A DNA stretch of 47,955 bases from Actinomyces sp. ICM47. GTDB taxonomy: Bacteria > Actinomycetota > Actinomycetes > Actinomycetales > Actinomycetaceae. Below the pieces are notes generated by a model. That model was given only the letters and a program-made list of their open reading frames with translations, had not been told where the DNA came from and searched no databases. How positions within the stretch are numbered: the stretch's first letter is position 1; each line of letters begins with the position of its first letter. The DNA is taken from NCBI RefSeq assembly GCF_000278725.1, contig NZ_ALCA01000105.1:1-47955 (forward strand), written 5' to 3'. Below are positions 29,582 through 37,754 of the stretch, piece by piece. The position numbers were made by a program, and so were the translations under genes.

Positions 29582-30658
29582 GTGAGCATCACCGCGACCG
29601 ACCTTTACAAGGACGGGCCCGCCGCAGGCGCGAAGGCCAAGATTCTCCTCATCCATTTCGATGGGGCGATTGACGCAGGTGCCGCCGGACGCCTGGCGAT
29701 TGGGCAGATGCTGCGCTCCCTGCACAATGAACGCGTTGCGACCTTCGACGCCGACGCGCTCATGGACTATCGGTCCCACCGGCCGATCGTGACCGTCAAT
29801 GACTGGGTGTCGTCCCCGGACATGGTGATGCCCGAAACCGTCCTCGACCTGGTGGAGGACGACATGGGTAACCCGATCTTGGTCCTGCACGGTGCCGAGC
29901 CGGACTCACACTGGGAGTCCTTCACGAACGCTATCAACGACATTTGCGAGCGCGCGGGCGTCGAGATCACTTTCTCGCTGCACGGCGTGCCCTCGGGCGT
30001 ACCCCACACGCGGCCGACCCCCGTCCATGTCCAGGCGACCGATGCCTCCCTGCTGCCTTCGGGCGGAACCAAGATTGCGAACCACATGCAGTTCCCCGCG
30101 CCCCTTTCCACCTTCGTGCAGATCCGTCTGGGTCAACGAGGCATTGGCGGACTCGCGCTGCTCGGTGCCGTCCCGTACTACATGTCGGACACCGGCTATC
30201 CGGCGGCCTCTTCGGCGCTGCTCACCTCGTTCGCGAAGTTCGCGGACCTGTCCCTGCCCGTTGGCGACCTCGAACAGGGCGCTGCGCAGGACCAGGAGAA
30301 CATCGAGAAGCTCGTCGAATCCAACCCCGAGATTTCCCACACCGTCTCCAACCTCGAGGAACACTTCGATGCGTGGAGCGGCGGGGACGGCGCGATCCCG
30401 CTGGCCGGCATGGCTACGCCTGCCGCAGCCCGGGATGAGGATAAGTCCACCAAGGACATCGGCGACGTCATCGAGGCCTATCTGGCGCAGGTCTCCCGCG
30501 CTAAGGCCGAAGAGCTGGAATCCGTTCAGCGCGCGTCCCTCGTCGATGACTCGGAGACCCCTCCCAAGCCTGACACCCTCGAAGATGTGCTCGCCCGCGT
30601 CGAAGCTCGCCGCAAGGGCAAAGGCCCCGGCCCCGCCACGCCGCGTCATCGCGCCTGA
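29582..30658 (+). CDS. PAC2 family protein
   Basis: A 358-residue protein with the PAC2 (proteasome assembly chaperone 2-like) fold at about residues 18-240: ILLIHFDGAIDAGAAGRLAI, the FDADALMDYRSHRP segment and the ALLGAVPYYMSDTGYPAAS turn. The last 90 residues are charged and predicted flexible, ending in a basic tail (ARRKGKGPGPATPRHRA). Its bacterial role is not established. GTG 29582 has GAGGAGG just upstream. It is divergent from the helicase; the 181-bp gap holds TACGTT (29539-29544) as a possible -10. Confidence 0.85.
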   Translation: MSITATDLYKDGPAAGAKAKILLIHFDGAIDAGAAGRLAIGQMLRSLHNERVATFDADALMDYRSHRPIVTVNDWVSSPDMVMPETVLDLVEDDMGNPILVLHGAEPDSHWESFTNAINDICERAGVEITFSLHGVPSGVPHTRPTPVHVQATDASLLPSGGTKIANHMQFPAPLSTFVQIRLGQRGIGGLALLGAVPYYMSDTGYPAASSALLTSFAKFADLSLPVGDLEQGAAQDQENIEKLVESNPEISHTVSNLEEHFDAWSGGDGAIPLAGMATPAAARDEDKSTKDIGDVIEAYLAQVSRAKAEELESVQRASLVDDSETPPKPDTLEDVLARVEARRKGKGPGPATPRHRA

Positions 30659-30661
30659 GCG

Positions 30662-30689
30662 TCAGGGCAACCGCAGGCAGTGCCCCTGA
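30662..30689 (+). terminator. Hairpin after the PAC2 gene
   Basis: TCAGGGCA (30662-30669) pairs with TGCCCCTGA (30681-30689) with one bulged C, 3 bp after the stop. The rest of the convergent gap to 30755 is GC-rich without a further clear stem. Confidence 0.45.
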
Positions 30690-30755
30690 GCACCCGCGTC
30701 GTGCCCACGGTTCCACGTGCCCGGGACGCCGACCGGCGAACGGGGGCAGGCCTCG

Positions 30756-31577
30756 TCAGTGAGCCGGGGGATAGCCGACCTGCTCGTCTGTGAGTGCGGG
30801 GCACCCCGCCACCCAACGCTCCAGCTCGCGAGGCCTCGTGATGCGCGCGGGCAAGGCCAGCATGCGCAGAGCCCGGTCGATGTCATCCACGTTCACGACA
30901 CCCTCATTGCACGCCACGGCAACCACATTGCCGCGCCGACCGCTGCGGCCCACCTTCGGATCCTGAATCGAGGCGACGAAAGGAAAGATCTCCTGCAGCG
31001 CCGCCACATCCTGGCGGGCGTTAGCCGCGCCCCCATGCGCGCAATTCACCAGGTACACGCCCCTACCCGTCAACGCGCGACGAACAAGCCGAGCGCACTC
31101 GAGCGTACGCAGGTGAGCGGGCGTCACACCCGAGGCAAACGCATCGCGTACGATCACATCGAAAGAACCCTCGCGCGTCGCCTCCACGACCGAGCGGCCA
31201 TCACCTACGCGGATCTTCACCTGCGGGGCCTTCGGGATCGGGAAATGCTCGCGCACCTGCTCAGCCAAAAGCCGATCCACCTCCACGGCCACGTGTCGGG
31301 AGGACGGGTACGAGGCCGACCACGCGCACGCCAGAGCACACGCCGCGCCACCCACATGCAACGCACGGAAACGATCCTGCGCACCCCACACGGCGCGCAC
31401 AACCGCGCTCATGTGCTGCATGTACTCAAACTCCAGGTAGGTCGGATCCGACGTATCCACCGCCGAAGACTCAACCCCGTCCAAGAACAACGTCGCGCGC
31501 GGACCATCCCAACGGATACGCGCCGCCCCGGCATCCGTCTCGAAGGAGATGTCGCGTGACGAAGATAAGCGTGCCAT
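30756..31577 (-). CDS. Spermidine synthase-like methyltransferase-fold protein
   Basis: A 273-residue Rossmann protein resembling polyamine aminopropyltransferases: the N-terminal strand region, YLEFEYMQHMSAVV, the glycine motif ALHVGGAACALA, the acidic VAVEVDRLL and the VGDGRSVVEA segment. Where true spermidine synthases have a catalytic Asp-Ser/Thr-Asp motif, this reads VRDAFASGV, so aminopropyl transfer is doubtful. It is more like the spermidine-synthase-like proteins of unknown role that are frequent in actinobacteria. ATG 31577 is chosen over a GTG 18 bp upstream because a TACAGT -10 ends 7 nt before it. Confidence 0.75.
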   Translation of the reverse strand: MARLSSSRDISFETDAGAARIRWDGPRATLFLDGVESSAVDTSDPTYLEFEYMQHMSAVVRAVWGAQDRFRALHVGGAACALACAWSASYPSSRHVAVEVDRLLAEQVREHFPIPKAPQVKIRVGDGRSVVEATREGSFDVIVRDAFASGVTPAHLRTLECARLVRRALTGRGVYLVNCAHGGAANARQDVAALQEIFPFVASIQDPKVGRSGRRGNVVAVACNEGVVNVDDIDRALRMLALPARITRPRELERWVAGCPALTDEQVGYPPAH

Positions 31578-31590
31578 GGTGGACACTGTA
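31578..31590 (-). promoter_or_regulatory. -10 element for leaderless spermidine-synthase-like mRNA
   Basis: Minus-strand TACAGT (31590-31585) ends 7 nt before the ATG at 31577, within the 48-bp divergent gap to dinB. Confidence 0.55.
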
Positions 31591-31625
31591 ACCACGGGAT
31601 TGCGCTCGCTGCTTCAGGAGGTGAC

Positions 31626-32963
31626 ATGTCAAACGCTCCCAGGGACGCGCGCGCCAAACGCGACTGGGGATCCGACGACTCCGCCACCCCGATCCTCCAC
31701 GTCGACATGGACTCTTTCTTCGCACAGGTCGAGATGCGCGAAGACCCCTCCCTGATCGGACGCCCCATCGTCGTCGGCGGCACCTCCGGCCGCGGCGTCG
31801 TCACATCCGCCACCTACGAAGCCCGCGCCCTCGGCGTACGCGCCGGCATGCCCACCTCACGCGCCCGCGCCCTGTGCCCCACAGCCGCGTTCATCCCCGG
31901 CAACCACGCCCTCTACCGGCACTACTCCCACCAGGTCATGGGGATCCTCGCGACAATCACGCCCGCCCTCGAACAAGTCTCCATCGACGAAGCATTCCTC
32001 GACGTAGCTGGTTCACGCCGTCGTCTCGGCTCACCCACCCACATCGCCCGCCTCATCCGCACCCGCATCCGCGAGGCCGTCGGCCTCCCCGCATCCGTGG
32101 GCATCGCCGCCACCAAATCCGTCGCCAAAATCGCCTCCTCACACGCCAAACCAGACGGCCTCCTCCTCATCCCCAAGGACGCGACAGTCGAGTTCCTACA
32201 CGGCCTCCCCGTCGGAGCCCTCTGGGGAGTCGGCGGCAGAACCGGTGCCATCCTCGACCGAGAGGGCATCGACACCATCGGCGACCTCGCCCACACACCC
32301 ATCACCCGCCTCACCAAACTCCTCGGCGTCGCATCAGCCCACCACCTCCACGACCTATCCTGGGGCATCGACCCACGCGCCGTATCAACCTCTCGCCCCG
32401 AAAAATCAGTCGGCATGGAACGCACCTTCGAAGACGACGTGCGCTCGCGGACGCAGATCGAGCAGTTCATCCTGGCTGCCTCCCACGACTGTGCGCGCAG
32501 GCTGCGCTCCGGCGGGGTCGTCGGATGGACCGTCGGTATCAAGATGCGTGGCGCTGACTTTCATACGATCACGCGCAGCATCAGCCTGGTCGCACCCACC
32601 GACACCGGACGCGATATCGCCCGTGCTGCGCAGTCTCTGTTTGCTCGGGAGGACATGCCCATCGGGGGAGTGCGCCTGTTCGGCGTGCGCGTCGAGGGAT
32701 TGCAGTCCCGCTCCGACGGCGTCGCCGTGACCCTGGACCGAGACGAAAAACCAGCGGCCTCCGAACGTGCGATGGATCAGATTCGCTCCAAGTTCGGTGC
32801 CGGTGCCCTGGCACCCGCGACCCTTCTGGGTACTCATGTTCCCGCTCGCCGTTCGTTCGGCGGTGACGCTGCGCAGGCTGGTCAGGGTTCTCGCAGTGCC
32901 GAGGCATCGGCCCGACAGGGCGGTGACGCGCGGGGCCGTGGCGAGCAGGGGACGCTCCTGTGA
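31626..32963 (+). CDS. dinB: DNA polymerase IV (Y family)
   Basis: A 445-residue translesion polymerase. Catalytic D27 in HVDMDSFFAQVE with the steric-gate Phe F32, then D121-E122 in SIDEAFLDV, the ASVGIAATKSVAKIAS motif, the thumb helix-hairpin-helix (WGVGGRTGAI) and the little-finger domain are all present. The C-terminus EQGTLL resembles a sliding-clamp binding motif. AGGAGGTGAC, a near-perfect ribosome site, precedes the ATG. No SOS box was found upstream. Codon use changes near 32420: Leu CTC and Lys AAA before, Leu CTG and Lys AAG after. Confidence 0.95.
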   Translation: MSNAPRDARAKRDWGSDDSATPILHVDMDSFFAQVEMREDPSLIGRPIVVGGTSGRGVVTSATYEARALGVRAGMPTSRARALCPTAAFIPGNHALYRHYSHQVMGILATITPALEQVSIDEAFLDVAGSRRRLGSPTHIARLIRTRIREAVGLPASVGIAATKSVAKIASSHAKPDGLLLIPKDATVEFLHGLPVGALWGVGGRTGAILDREGIDTIGDLAHTPITRLTKLLGVASAHHLHDLSWGIDPRAVSTSRPEKSVGMERTFEDDVRSRTQIEQFILAASHDCARRLRSGGVVGWTVGIKMRGADFHTITRSISLVAPTDTGRDIARAAQSLFAREDMPIGGVRLFGVRVEGLQSRSDGVAVTLDRDEKPAASERAMDQIRSKFGAGALAPATLLGTHVPARRSFGGDAAQAGQGSRSAEASARQGGDARGRGEQGTLL

Positions 32964-32993
32964 GCTGGTTCGTCGCAGGCACCGGGTGCACGC

Positions 32994-32999
32994 TAAGCT
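32994..32999 (+). promoter_or_regulatory. Possible -10 of the DUF3040 gene
   Basis: TAAGCT, the same hexamer as at recA, lies 31 bp before the ATG, followed by AAAGGGG (33018-33024) as ribosome site. The -35 is not clear. Confidence 0.35.
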
Positions 33000-33030
33000 T
33001 GAATCAGTAATCGTCCGAAAGGGGCAGGCA

Positions 33031-33450
33031 ATGGCTCTCACCGAGTATGAGAAGAAGATCCTCGAGCAGATGGAAGCGTCTCTGCGCGAGGAAGATCCCG
33101 CGTTGGCCTCGCAGATGTCTTCCCCGACCCTCGACGAAGATGACAACGAGTCCGCCCGAGGACCGAGGACCCCTCGTCGCATTGCTCTCGGTTTTGCTGG
33201 GGCCGTCCTGGGCATGGTCGTCCTGGTCGTCGCAGTCTCGCTGGGCTACTCGATCATCTCGATCCTCTTGGGTGTCGCGGGCTTCGCCCTCACCGTCGCC
33301 GGGATCCTGTACGCGCTGTCTCGCCCGGAGGCTGCGTCCTCTGACCGCTCCCGTGCCCCCAAGCAGAAGAAGAACAACGAGAGCGGTGGCTGGGATTCGT
33401 TCATCCAGGATCAGGAGCGTCGCTGGGACGACCGTAAGAACGACGACTGA
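33031..33450 (+). CDS. DUF3040 membrane protein
   Basis: A 139-residue protein starting LTEYEKKILEQMEASLREED, the signature of actinobacterial DUF3040 proteins, followed by two membrane segments (about residues 50-72 and 76-93) and a basic, then acidic, C-terminal tail. Such genes usually stand just before mraZ, as here. Function is unknown; the position suggests a link to cell-envelope growth. ATG 33031 is chosen by its ribosome site and the conserved N-terminus, although the frame is open upstream. Confidence 0.88.
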   Translation: MALTEYEKKILEQMEASLREEDPALASQMSSPTLDEDDNESARGPRTPRRIALGFAGAVLGMVVLVVAVSLGYSIISILLGVAGFALTVAGILYALSRPEAASSDRSRAPKQKKNNESGGWDSFIQDQERRWDDRKNDD

Positions 33451-33473
33451 GTCGACCGACACGGCAAGAAAGA

Positions 33474-33528
33474 GCGGGGGAGCGCGGCGCGCACCCCCGC
33501 TTCGCGCTGCGTGGGGAGTAGTCCCCAC
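33474..33528 (+). terminator. Two consecutive hairpins after DUF3040
   Basis: GCGGGGG (33474-33480) pairs with CCCCCGC (33494-33500), enclosing a GCGC/GCGC stem. A second perfect stem GTGGGGA (33511-33517) / TCCCCAC (33522-33528) follows and runs into the tandem repeats. Together they should end the dinB-DUF3040 transcripts. Confidence 0.55.
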
Positions 33529-33530
33529 CC

Positions 33531-33740
33531 CGCTCCCCACTGTGCTCTACGGGGCAGCTCCACCTTGCTCCCCGCCGTGTCCCGCGGGGTCGCTCCACCC
33601 CGCTCTCCACTGTGCTCCCCGGGGTCGCTCCACCCCGCTCCCCACTGTGCTCCCCGGGGTCGCTCCACCCCGCTCCCCACTGTGCTCCATGGTCTGCTCC
33701 ATCTTGCTCCCCACTGTGTTCCCGGGGGCCTCTCCACTTT
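33531..33740. repeat. 35-bp tandem repeat array, six units
   Basis: Units start at 33531, 33566, 33601, 33636, 33671 and 33705; the fifth is 34 bp and the last is about 36 bp. The core is GCTCCCCACTGTGCTCCCC followed by GGGGTCGCTCCACCC. Units 3 and 4 are almost identical, the outer ones are diverged. Because 35 is not a multiple of three, open frames crossing it on both strands are by-products and not genes. No spacers exist, so this is not a CRISPR array. It lies between DUF3040 and the mraZ promoter. Confidence 0.92.
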
Positions 33741-33804
33741 CCACCCCGAGATGGCTCAGTTCCCTGTCGTTAAACCTCGGCCTCGTCCCCGAGAGCTGAA
33801 TAAT

Positions 33805-33832
33805 CCCCAAAAGATCAGTTTTGGGGTTTGTT
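33805..33832 (+). terminator. Intrinsic-type terminator upstream of the mra promoter
   Basis: CCCCAAAA (33805-33812) pairs with TTTTGGGG (33819-33826) around GATCAG, followed by TTTGTT. It is the only hairpin in the window with a clear T-rich tail, and shields the division cluster from upstream transcription. The bases from here to 33970 are markedly AT-rich for this genome. Confidence 0.65.
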
Positions 33833-33965
33833 AGCGCTGTATCACTCCAGTCATGCGCGGCATGATATGTGTCATATATTTCCCCACTTTTCTCCACAGC
33901 CTATTTTCGTTGCTAACTCGCCAAAAAGGCGCAAAGTATTGAGCGCCACGCCGCCCCTTTCCCTG

Positions 33966-34001
33966 TAAATATGGTGCGAAGTGGGTTAAAGTGGGGGAAA
34001 G
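33966..34001 (+). promoter_or_regulatory. mra promoter -10 region and MraZ boxes
   Basis: TAAATAT (33966-33972) is a likely -10. Immediately after come three TGG(T/G) motifs at 33972, 33982 and 33992, spaced exactly 10 bp, each followed by a purine-rich AAG. This 10-bp periodic TGGG repeat is the known MraZ operator pattern, so MraZ probably represses its own operon here. Confidence 0.72.
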
Positions 34002-34024
34002 TTCCGAACAAGGGAGGGGGTGAC

Positions 34025-34456
34025 ATGTTCCTTGGTACGTACGAACCTAAGCTCGACGACAAAGGGCGCATGTTTCTGCCCGCGCGATTTCGCGAAGACA
34101 TGCAGGGCGGGATTGTCCTCACTCGCGGACAAGAGCACTGCATCTATGCATTCCCCGCCGCGGAATTCGAGAGTATGACCGAGGAGCTGCGTCGCGCCCC
34201 CCTGACCTCCAAGCAGGCCCGCGACTGGATCCGCGTGATGCTCTCGGGAGCCTATAAGGAAGTTCCTGACAAACAGGGACGCATTAGCGTCCCGGCAGAT
34301 CTGCGTGCGTACGCCGGTCTGGATCGCGAACTCGCCGTCATCGGCGCGGGATCGCGAGCAGAAATATGGAATGCCTCGGCCTGGCGCGAGTATCTCGCGG
34401 TCCAGGAGGAGGTGTTCTCCAATACAGCAGAAGAAATTATCCCCGGGATGTTCTGA
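34025..34456 (+). CDS. mraZ: Transcriptional regulator MraZ
   Basis: A 143-residue AbrB-type DNA-binding protein that controls the division cluster. Two MraZ repeats are seen: residues 1-50 ([20 protein letters not shown]) and about 75-125 ([20 protein letters not shown]). Length is the family standard. AGGGAGGGGG precedes the ATG at 34025 by a few bases. It is the first gene of the cluster and is likely autoregulated through the boxes at 33972-34001. Confidence 0.97.
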   Translation: MFLGTYEPKLDDKGRMFLPARFREDMQGGIVLTRGQEHCIYAFPAAEFESMTEELRRAPLTSKQARDWIRVMLSGAYKEVPDKQGRISVPADLRAYAGLDRELAVIGAGSRAEIWNASAWREYLAVQEEVFSNTAEEIIPGMF

Positions 34457-34467
34457 CCCGTACTCCG

Positions 34468-34526
34468 AGGTCTCCGCCCGCTGTTCCGACATCACTTCCC
34501 CGATGGCGGAGCACGGTGGGGGACCT
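34468..34526 (+). ncRNA. Candidate mraW-type structured RNA element
   Basis: Between mraZ and rsmH, AGGT (34468-34471) can pair with ACCT (34523-34526) and CTCCGCC (34472-34478) with GGCGGAG (34505-34511), giving a two-part stem with a 26-nt loop and an asymmetric internal loop. The mraW RNA motif is known from the same place (5' of mraW/rsmH) in actinobacteria. I cannot compare with its consensus, so the identity is inferred from position and folding only. Confidence 0.35.
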
Positions 34527-34570
34527 GGGTGGACGGATCGAACACGAGTGAGCGTGGAAGGAGGCGCGAC

Positions 34571-35596
34571 ATGACTGATGCACCTGAGACGGTGCGCGAT
34601 TCGTCGCGCCGCTCCGATCTCGGTCGCCCCGCCGCCGAGCGTCACGTCCCGGTCCTTCTCGCCGAGTGCCTCGACATGCTGGCCCCCGCGATTGAGGGAC
34701 CCGGTGCGGTCCTGGTCGACGCCACCCTGGGCATGGGCGGGCACACGGAGGGCGCGCTCGAAAGATTCCCCGAACTGACCGTCATCGGCATTGACCGAGA
34801 CCCGCAGGCTATTGACCTGGCCTCGGCCCGCCTCGAGCGCTTCGGGGATCGCTTCCGCGCGGTGCACACGACCTACGACTGCATTGACGAGGCCGTGGCG
34901 CGCCAGTGTGGCGTGGGAGCGCGGGTGGATGGTGTCCTCATGGATCTGGGCGTCTCGTCCCTGCAGCTGGACGAGGCCGAGCGTGGCTTCGCCTATTCCA
35001 AGGATGCACCGCTTGACATGCGGATGGACGCCACGAGCGGACCCAGCGCAGCGGACCTGCTGGCCACGGCCTCGGAAGGCGAACTGATCCGTATCTTGCG
35101 CACCTACGGCGAGGAGAAGTTCGCACCGCGCATCGCGCGGCTGATCATCCGGCGTCGGGACGAAGCGCCGATCACGCGCACTGGAGAACTCGTCGACATT
35201 ATTCGTGAGGCCATTCCCGCGCCGGCCAGGCGCACGGGCGGTAACCCCGCCAAGCGCACGTTCCAGGCGCTGCGCGTGGCCGTGAACGACGAGCTTACGA
35301 TCTTGGAGCGGGCGCTGCCCAAAGCCCTGGCGAGCTTGCGAGTGGGAGGACGACTGGTCGTCGAGTCCTACCAGAGCTTGGAAGATCGAATAGTCAAGGA
35401 TGTGCTGCGGCGCGGATCCAGCAGTGCCGCCCCTCCCGGGCTGCCGATTATTCCCGACGACATGGCTCCCAGCCTGCGGCTTCTCACCAAGGGTGCAGGA
35501 AGAGCCGACCGAGCTGAACAAGACCACAACCCACGATCTGCTTCCGTGCGACTGCGCGGAGCTCAACTCATCCGCGACTGGAAGGATCTCTCATGA
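34571..35596 (+). CDS. rsmH: 16S rRNA (cytosine-1402-N4)-methyltransferase
   Basis: A 341-residue enzyme (also called MraW) that methylates N4 of C1402 in the ribosomal P site. HVPVLLAECLDML, the SAM motif VDATLGMGGHTEGAL, IGIDRDPQAID, DGVLMDLGVSSLQLD and the C-terminal VVESYQSLEDRIVK are signatures; the last usually reads ISFHSLEDR, so this SYQSLEDR is a small variation. GGAAGGAG precedes ATG 34571. It overlaps ftsL by 4 bp (ATGA). Confidence 0.96.
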   Translation: MTDAPETVRDSSRRSDLGRPAAERHVPVLLAECLDMLAPAIEGPGAVLVDATLGMGGHTEGALERFPELTVIGIDRDPQAIDLASARLERFGDRFRAVHTTYDCIDEAVARQCGVGARVDGVLMDLGVSSLQLDEAERGFAYSKDAPLDMRMDATSGPSAADLLATASEGELIRILRTYGEEKFAPRIARLIIRRRDEAPITRTGELVDIIREAIPAPARRTGGNPAKRTFQALRVAVNDELTILERALPKALASLRVGGRLVVESYQSLEDRIVKDVLRRGSSSAAPPGLPIIPDDMAPSLRLLTKGAGRADRAEQDHNPRSASVRLRGAQLIRDWKDLS

Positions 35597-35985
35597 GTGC
35601 AGCAACCGCCAAAGCCCGCCCCGCGGCACGTCCGGAGTTGCGCCGTGAGGAGGTCCGCGAGTTTCACGTCGTCGAGGGGACTCGCCCGCGTCGATCAGTC
35701 GTGGCCATCCTCATGCTGGTGGTGACCGTCGCGCTGGCCTCCGTGCTGGCGTCGATGGTCCTGAACACGCGTATGGCTCAGACATCCTTCGCGATTCGCG
35801 AGCAGCAGCTTCAGCTCAACGAGCTGGAGGCTCAGGCCTGGACGATGCGTGCCGAGCTGGACCGTAAGGCCTCGCCGACGGAACTCGAGAAGGCAGCGAA
35901 GGCGAACGGTATGGTGCCTGCGGGTGCCTCGGGCTTCATCACGCTTGAGACGGGAACCGTTGAAGGCGGGACCCCCGCGAAGTAA
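35593..35985 (+). CDS. ftsL: FtsL-like septum formation protein
   Basis: A 130-residue bitopic protein: cytoplasmic N-terminus with basic residues, one membrane segment (about 36-57), then an extracytoplasmic helix with heptad-like leucines (FAIREQQLQLNELEAQAWTM) suited to coiled-coil pairing with a DivIC/FtsB partner. Sequence is poorly conserved in this family, so the call relies on topology and its place between rsmH and ftsI. ATG overlaps the rsmH stop. Confidence 0.85.
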   Translation: MSAATAKARPAARPELRREEVREFHVVEGTRPRRSVVAILMLVVTVALASVLASMVLNTRMAQTSFAIREQQLQLNELEAQAWTMRAELDRKASPTELEKAAKANGMVPAGASGFITLETGTVEGGTPAK

Positions 35986-35996
35986 GACAGACCCCA

Positions 35997-37736
35997 GTGC
36001 CTATGGATAGCGTTATATCGCGCTCGCGCTGGATCCTCGTGATCCTGATCGGCGCGATGTGTCTATGCGGCGTGCGTTTAGTGCAGCTTCAGATCATTGA
36101 AGGGCCGGTGTTGGCCGCCCAGGGGCAGCGCGTGCGCACGTCGTCGACCGCTGTTGCCGCAGCGCGCGGGTCGATCACGGACGCGACGGGCGTCGTGCTG
36201 GCGAACTCGATCCAGACCTACGACATTGCGGTGAACCAGGTGAACATTCGTTCCTACGTTCACTACGATGACGACGGCAACGAGGTCGGTCGTGGCCCGG
36301 CCGAGGCCGCCCATCAGCTCGCCCCTCTCCTGGGCGTGGATGAGGCGGAACTGGGCGGCATGATGCTGGGGGAGTCAACCTACGAGTACATCAAGCGCAA
36401 CGTTGACGCGGTGACCTACCGAGAGATCCGCAAGCTCGACATTTATGGAATCGAGTGGGAGTCGGTCTTTGAGCGTGAGTATCCGAATGGGAACGTCGCG
36501 GCCCCCGTTATTGGTACGGTGAATGCCGAGGGGCATGGGTCGTCGGGTATGGAAGCTCAGTTTGACCAGCTGCTGACGGGTACCCCGGGCGCGCAGGCCT
36601 TCGAGATCGCTCCCAATGGCGCGGTCATGCCGGGCGGTAAGCGCACCACGGTCGAGCCGAAGAACGGCGGATCGGTGGAGCTGACGATCCACGCTGATCT
36701 GCAGCATCAGGTTCAGGACCTGTTGGATGTGCGTGTCGCGAAGCACCAGGCGGACTGGGGAACGGTCGTTATCGAGGACGTCGCGACGGGCCATATTCTG
36801 GTAATAGCCGACTCGAACTCGAAGGAGCCGGACAATGCTCACCCGCAGAAGGTGCATGCCGTGCAGGACACCTTTGAGCCGGGTTCGGTGGGAAAGCTCA
36901 TTACCGTGGGTGCTGCCCTGAACCAGGGGACGATTACGCCGACCAGCGTGTTCCAGGTTCCCTACTCGCTGAATCTGCCGGACGCGGGCGGCCCGATCAC
37001 GGACTTCCATGAACATGGTGGTGAGAAGCTGACGGCGACGGGCGTGCTGGCCGAGTCGTCGAACACGGGTACCGTGCTGATTGGTCAGACGATGACGGAT
37101 GATCAGCGCTATTCGATGATGCGTGCCTTCGGCTTTGGCCAGGAGACGGGTATCGAGCTGCCCGGTGAGTCGGCTGGCCTACTGCGCAGTTCCGACGAGT
37201 GGCAGGGCCGTGACCGTTACGTGACGATGTTCGGTCAGGCGTACGCGATTACGGCGGTTCAGGAGGCGTCGGCGCTCGCGACGATCGCAAACGGTGGCGT
37301 GCGTATCATGCCGCACATCGTGAAGTCGTGGACGAACGCGGATGGCACGGTCGAGGTTCCTGAGGGGACCCAGCCGGTGCAGGTCCTGGAGGCGACGACT
37401 GCCTCGCAGCTGCTGACCATGATGGAGTCCGTCGTCGAAGATGACTTGGGTACCGCAGCCGCCTCGAAGGTTCCGGGGTATCGCGTCGCCGTGAAGACGG
37501 GTACCGCGGAGACCATTATCGACGGTTCGTCAGGCCTTGTGTCAACGACGGCCGGCATCGTCCCGGTTGATGCTCCGCGTCTGGCCATTGCCGTGGTCCT
37601 CTATAATCCGAGGGTGGCGTCGGTGTCGTCTGAGTCGTCGGCGCCTCTGTTCGGTGACATAGCACGTTCTGCCGTTGGTAACTTGGGTATTCCGGCCTCG
37701 TCTGGGTCGGCTACCCTGTACCCGACGACTCCGTGA
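35997..37736 (+). CDS. ftsI: Septal peptidoglycan transpeptidase (class B PBP)
   Basis: A 579-residue penicillin-binding protein that crosslinks septal peptidoglycan. A membrane anchor (about 11-32) is followed by the pedestal domain and the transpeptidase domain with S297-x-x-K300 in EPGSVGK, SSN at 354-356 and KTG at 500-502. The residue after the serine is V-G rather than the common T-F/M. GTG 35997 and ATG 36003 are both possible starts; neither has a strong ribosome site, so coupling to ftsL is likely. murE, which normally follows, is absent. Confidence 0.94.
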   Translation: MPMDSVISRSRWILVILIGAMCLCGVRLVQLQIIEGPVLAAQGQRVRTSSTAVAAARGSITDATGVVLANSIQTYDIAVNQVNIRSYVHYDDDGNEVGRGPAEAAHQLAPLLGVDEAELGGMMLGESTYEYIKRNVDAVTYREIRKLDIYGIEWESVFEREYPNGNVAAPVIGTVNAEGHGSSGMEAQFDQLLTGTPGAQAFEIAPNGAVMPGGKRTTVEPKNGGSVELTIHADLQHQVQDLLDVRVAKHQADWGTVVIEDVATGHILVIADSNSKEPDNAHPQKVHAVQDTFEPGSVGKLITVGAALNQGTITPTSVFQVPYSLNLPDAGGPITDFHEHGGEKLTATGVLAESSNTGTVLIGQTMTDDQRYSMMRAFGFGQETGIELPGESAGLLRSSDEWQGRDRYVTMFGQAYAITAVQEASALATIANGGVRIMPHIVKSWTNADGTVEVPEGTQPVQVLEATTASQLLTMMESVVEDDLGTAAASKVPGYRVAVKTGTAETIIDGSSGLVSTTAGIVPVDAPRLAIAVVLYNPRVASVSSESSAPLFGDIARSAVGNLGIPASSGSATLYPTTP

Positions 37737-37754
37737 GCCTGAAGGAGAAGAAGC

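Noticed and set aside
31540..31625. SOS box in front of dinB
   Set aside because: No sequence close to CGAAC-N4-GTTCG is present in the divergent gap.
33531..33740. CRISPR array
   Set aside because: Units are contiguous 35-bp tandem copies without unique spacers, and no cas genes are near.
33401..33897. Minus- and plus-strand open frames across the 35-bp repeats
   Set aside because: All frames stay open because the repeats lack stop codons; the peptides are repeat by-products in different frames and have no independent support.
34001..34009. GTTCCGAAC as a LexA site before mraZ
   Set aside because: The half-sites are in the wrong order and spacing for a LexA operator; it is a short chance palindrome.
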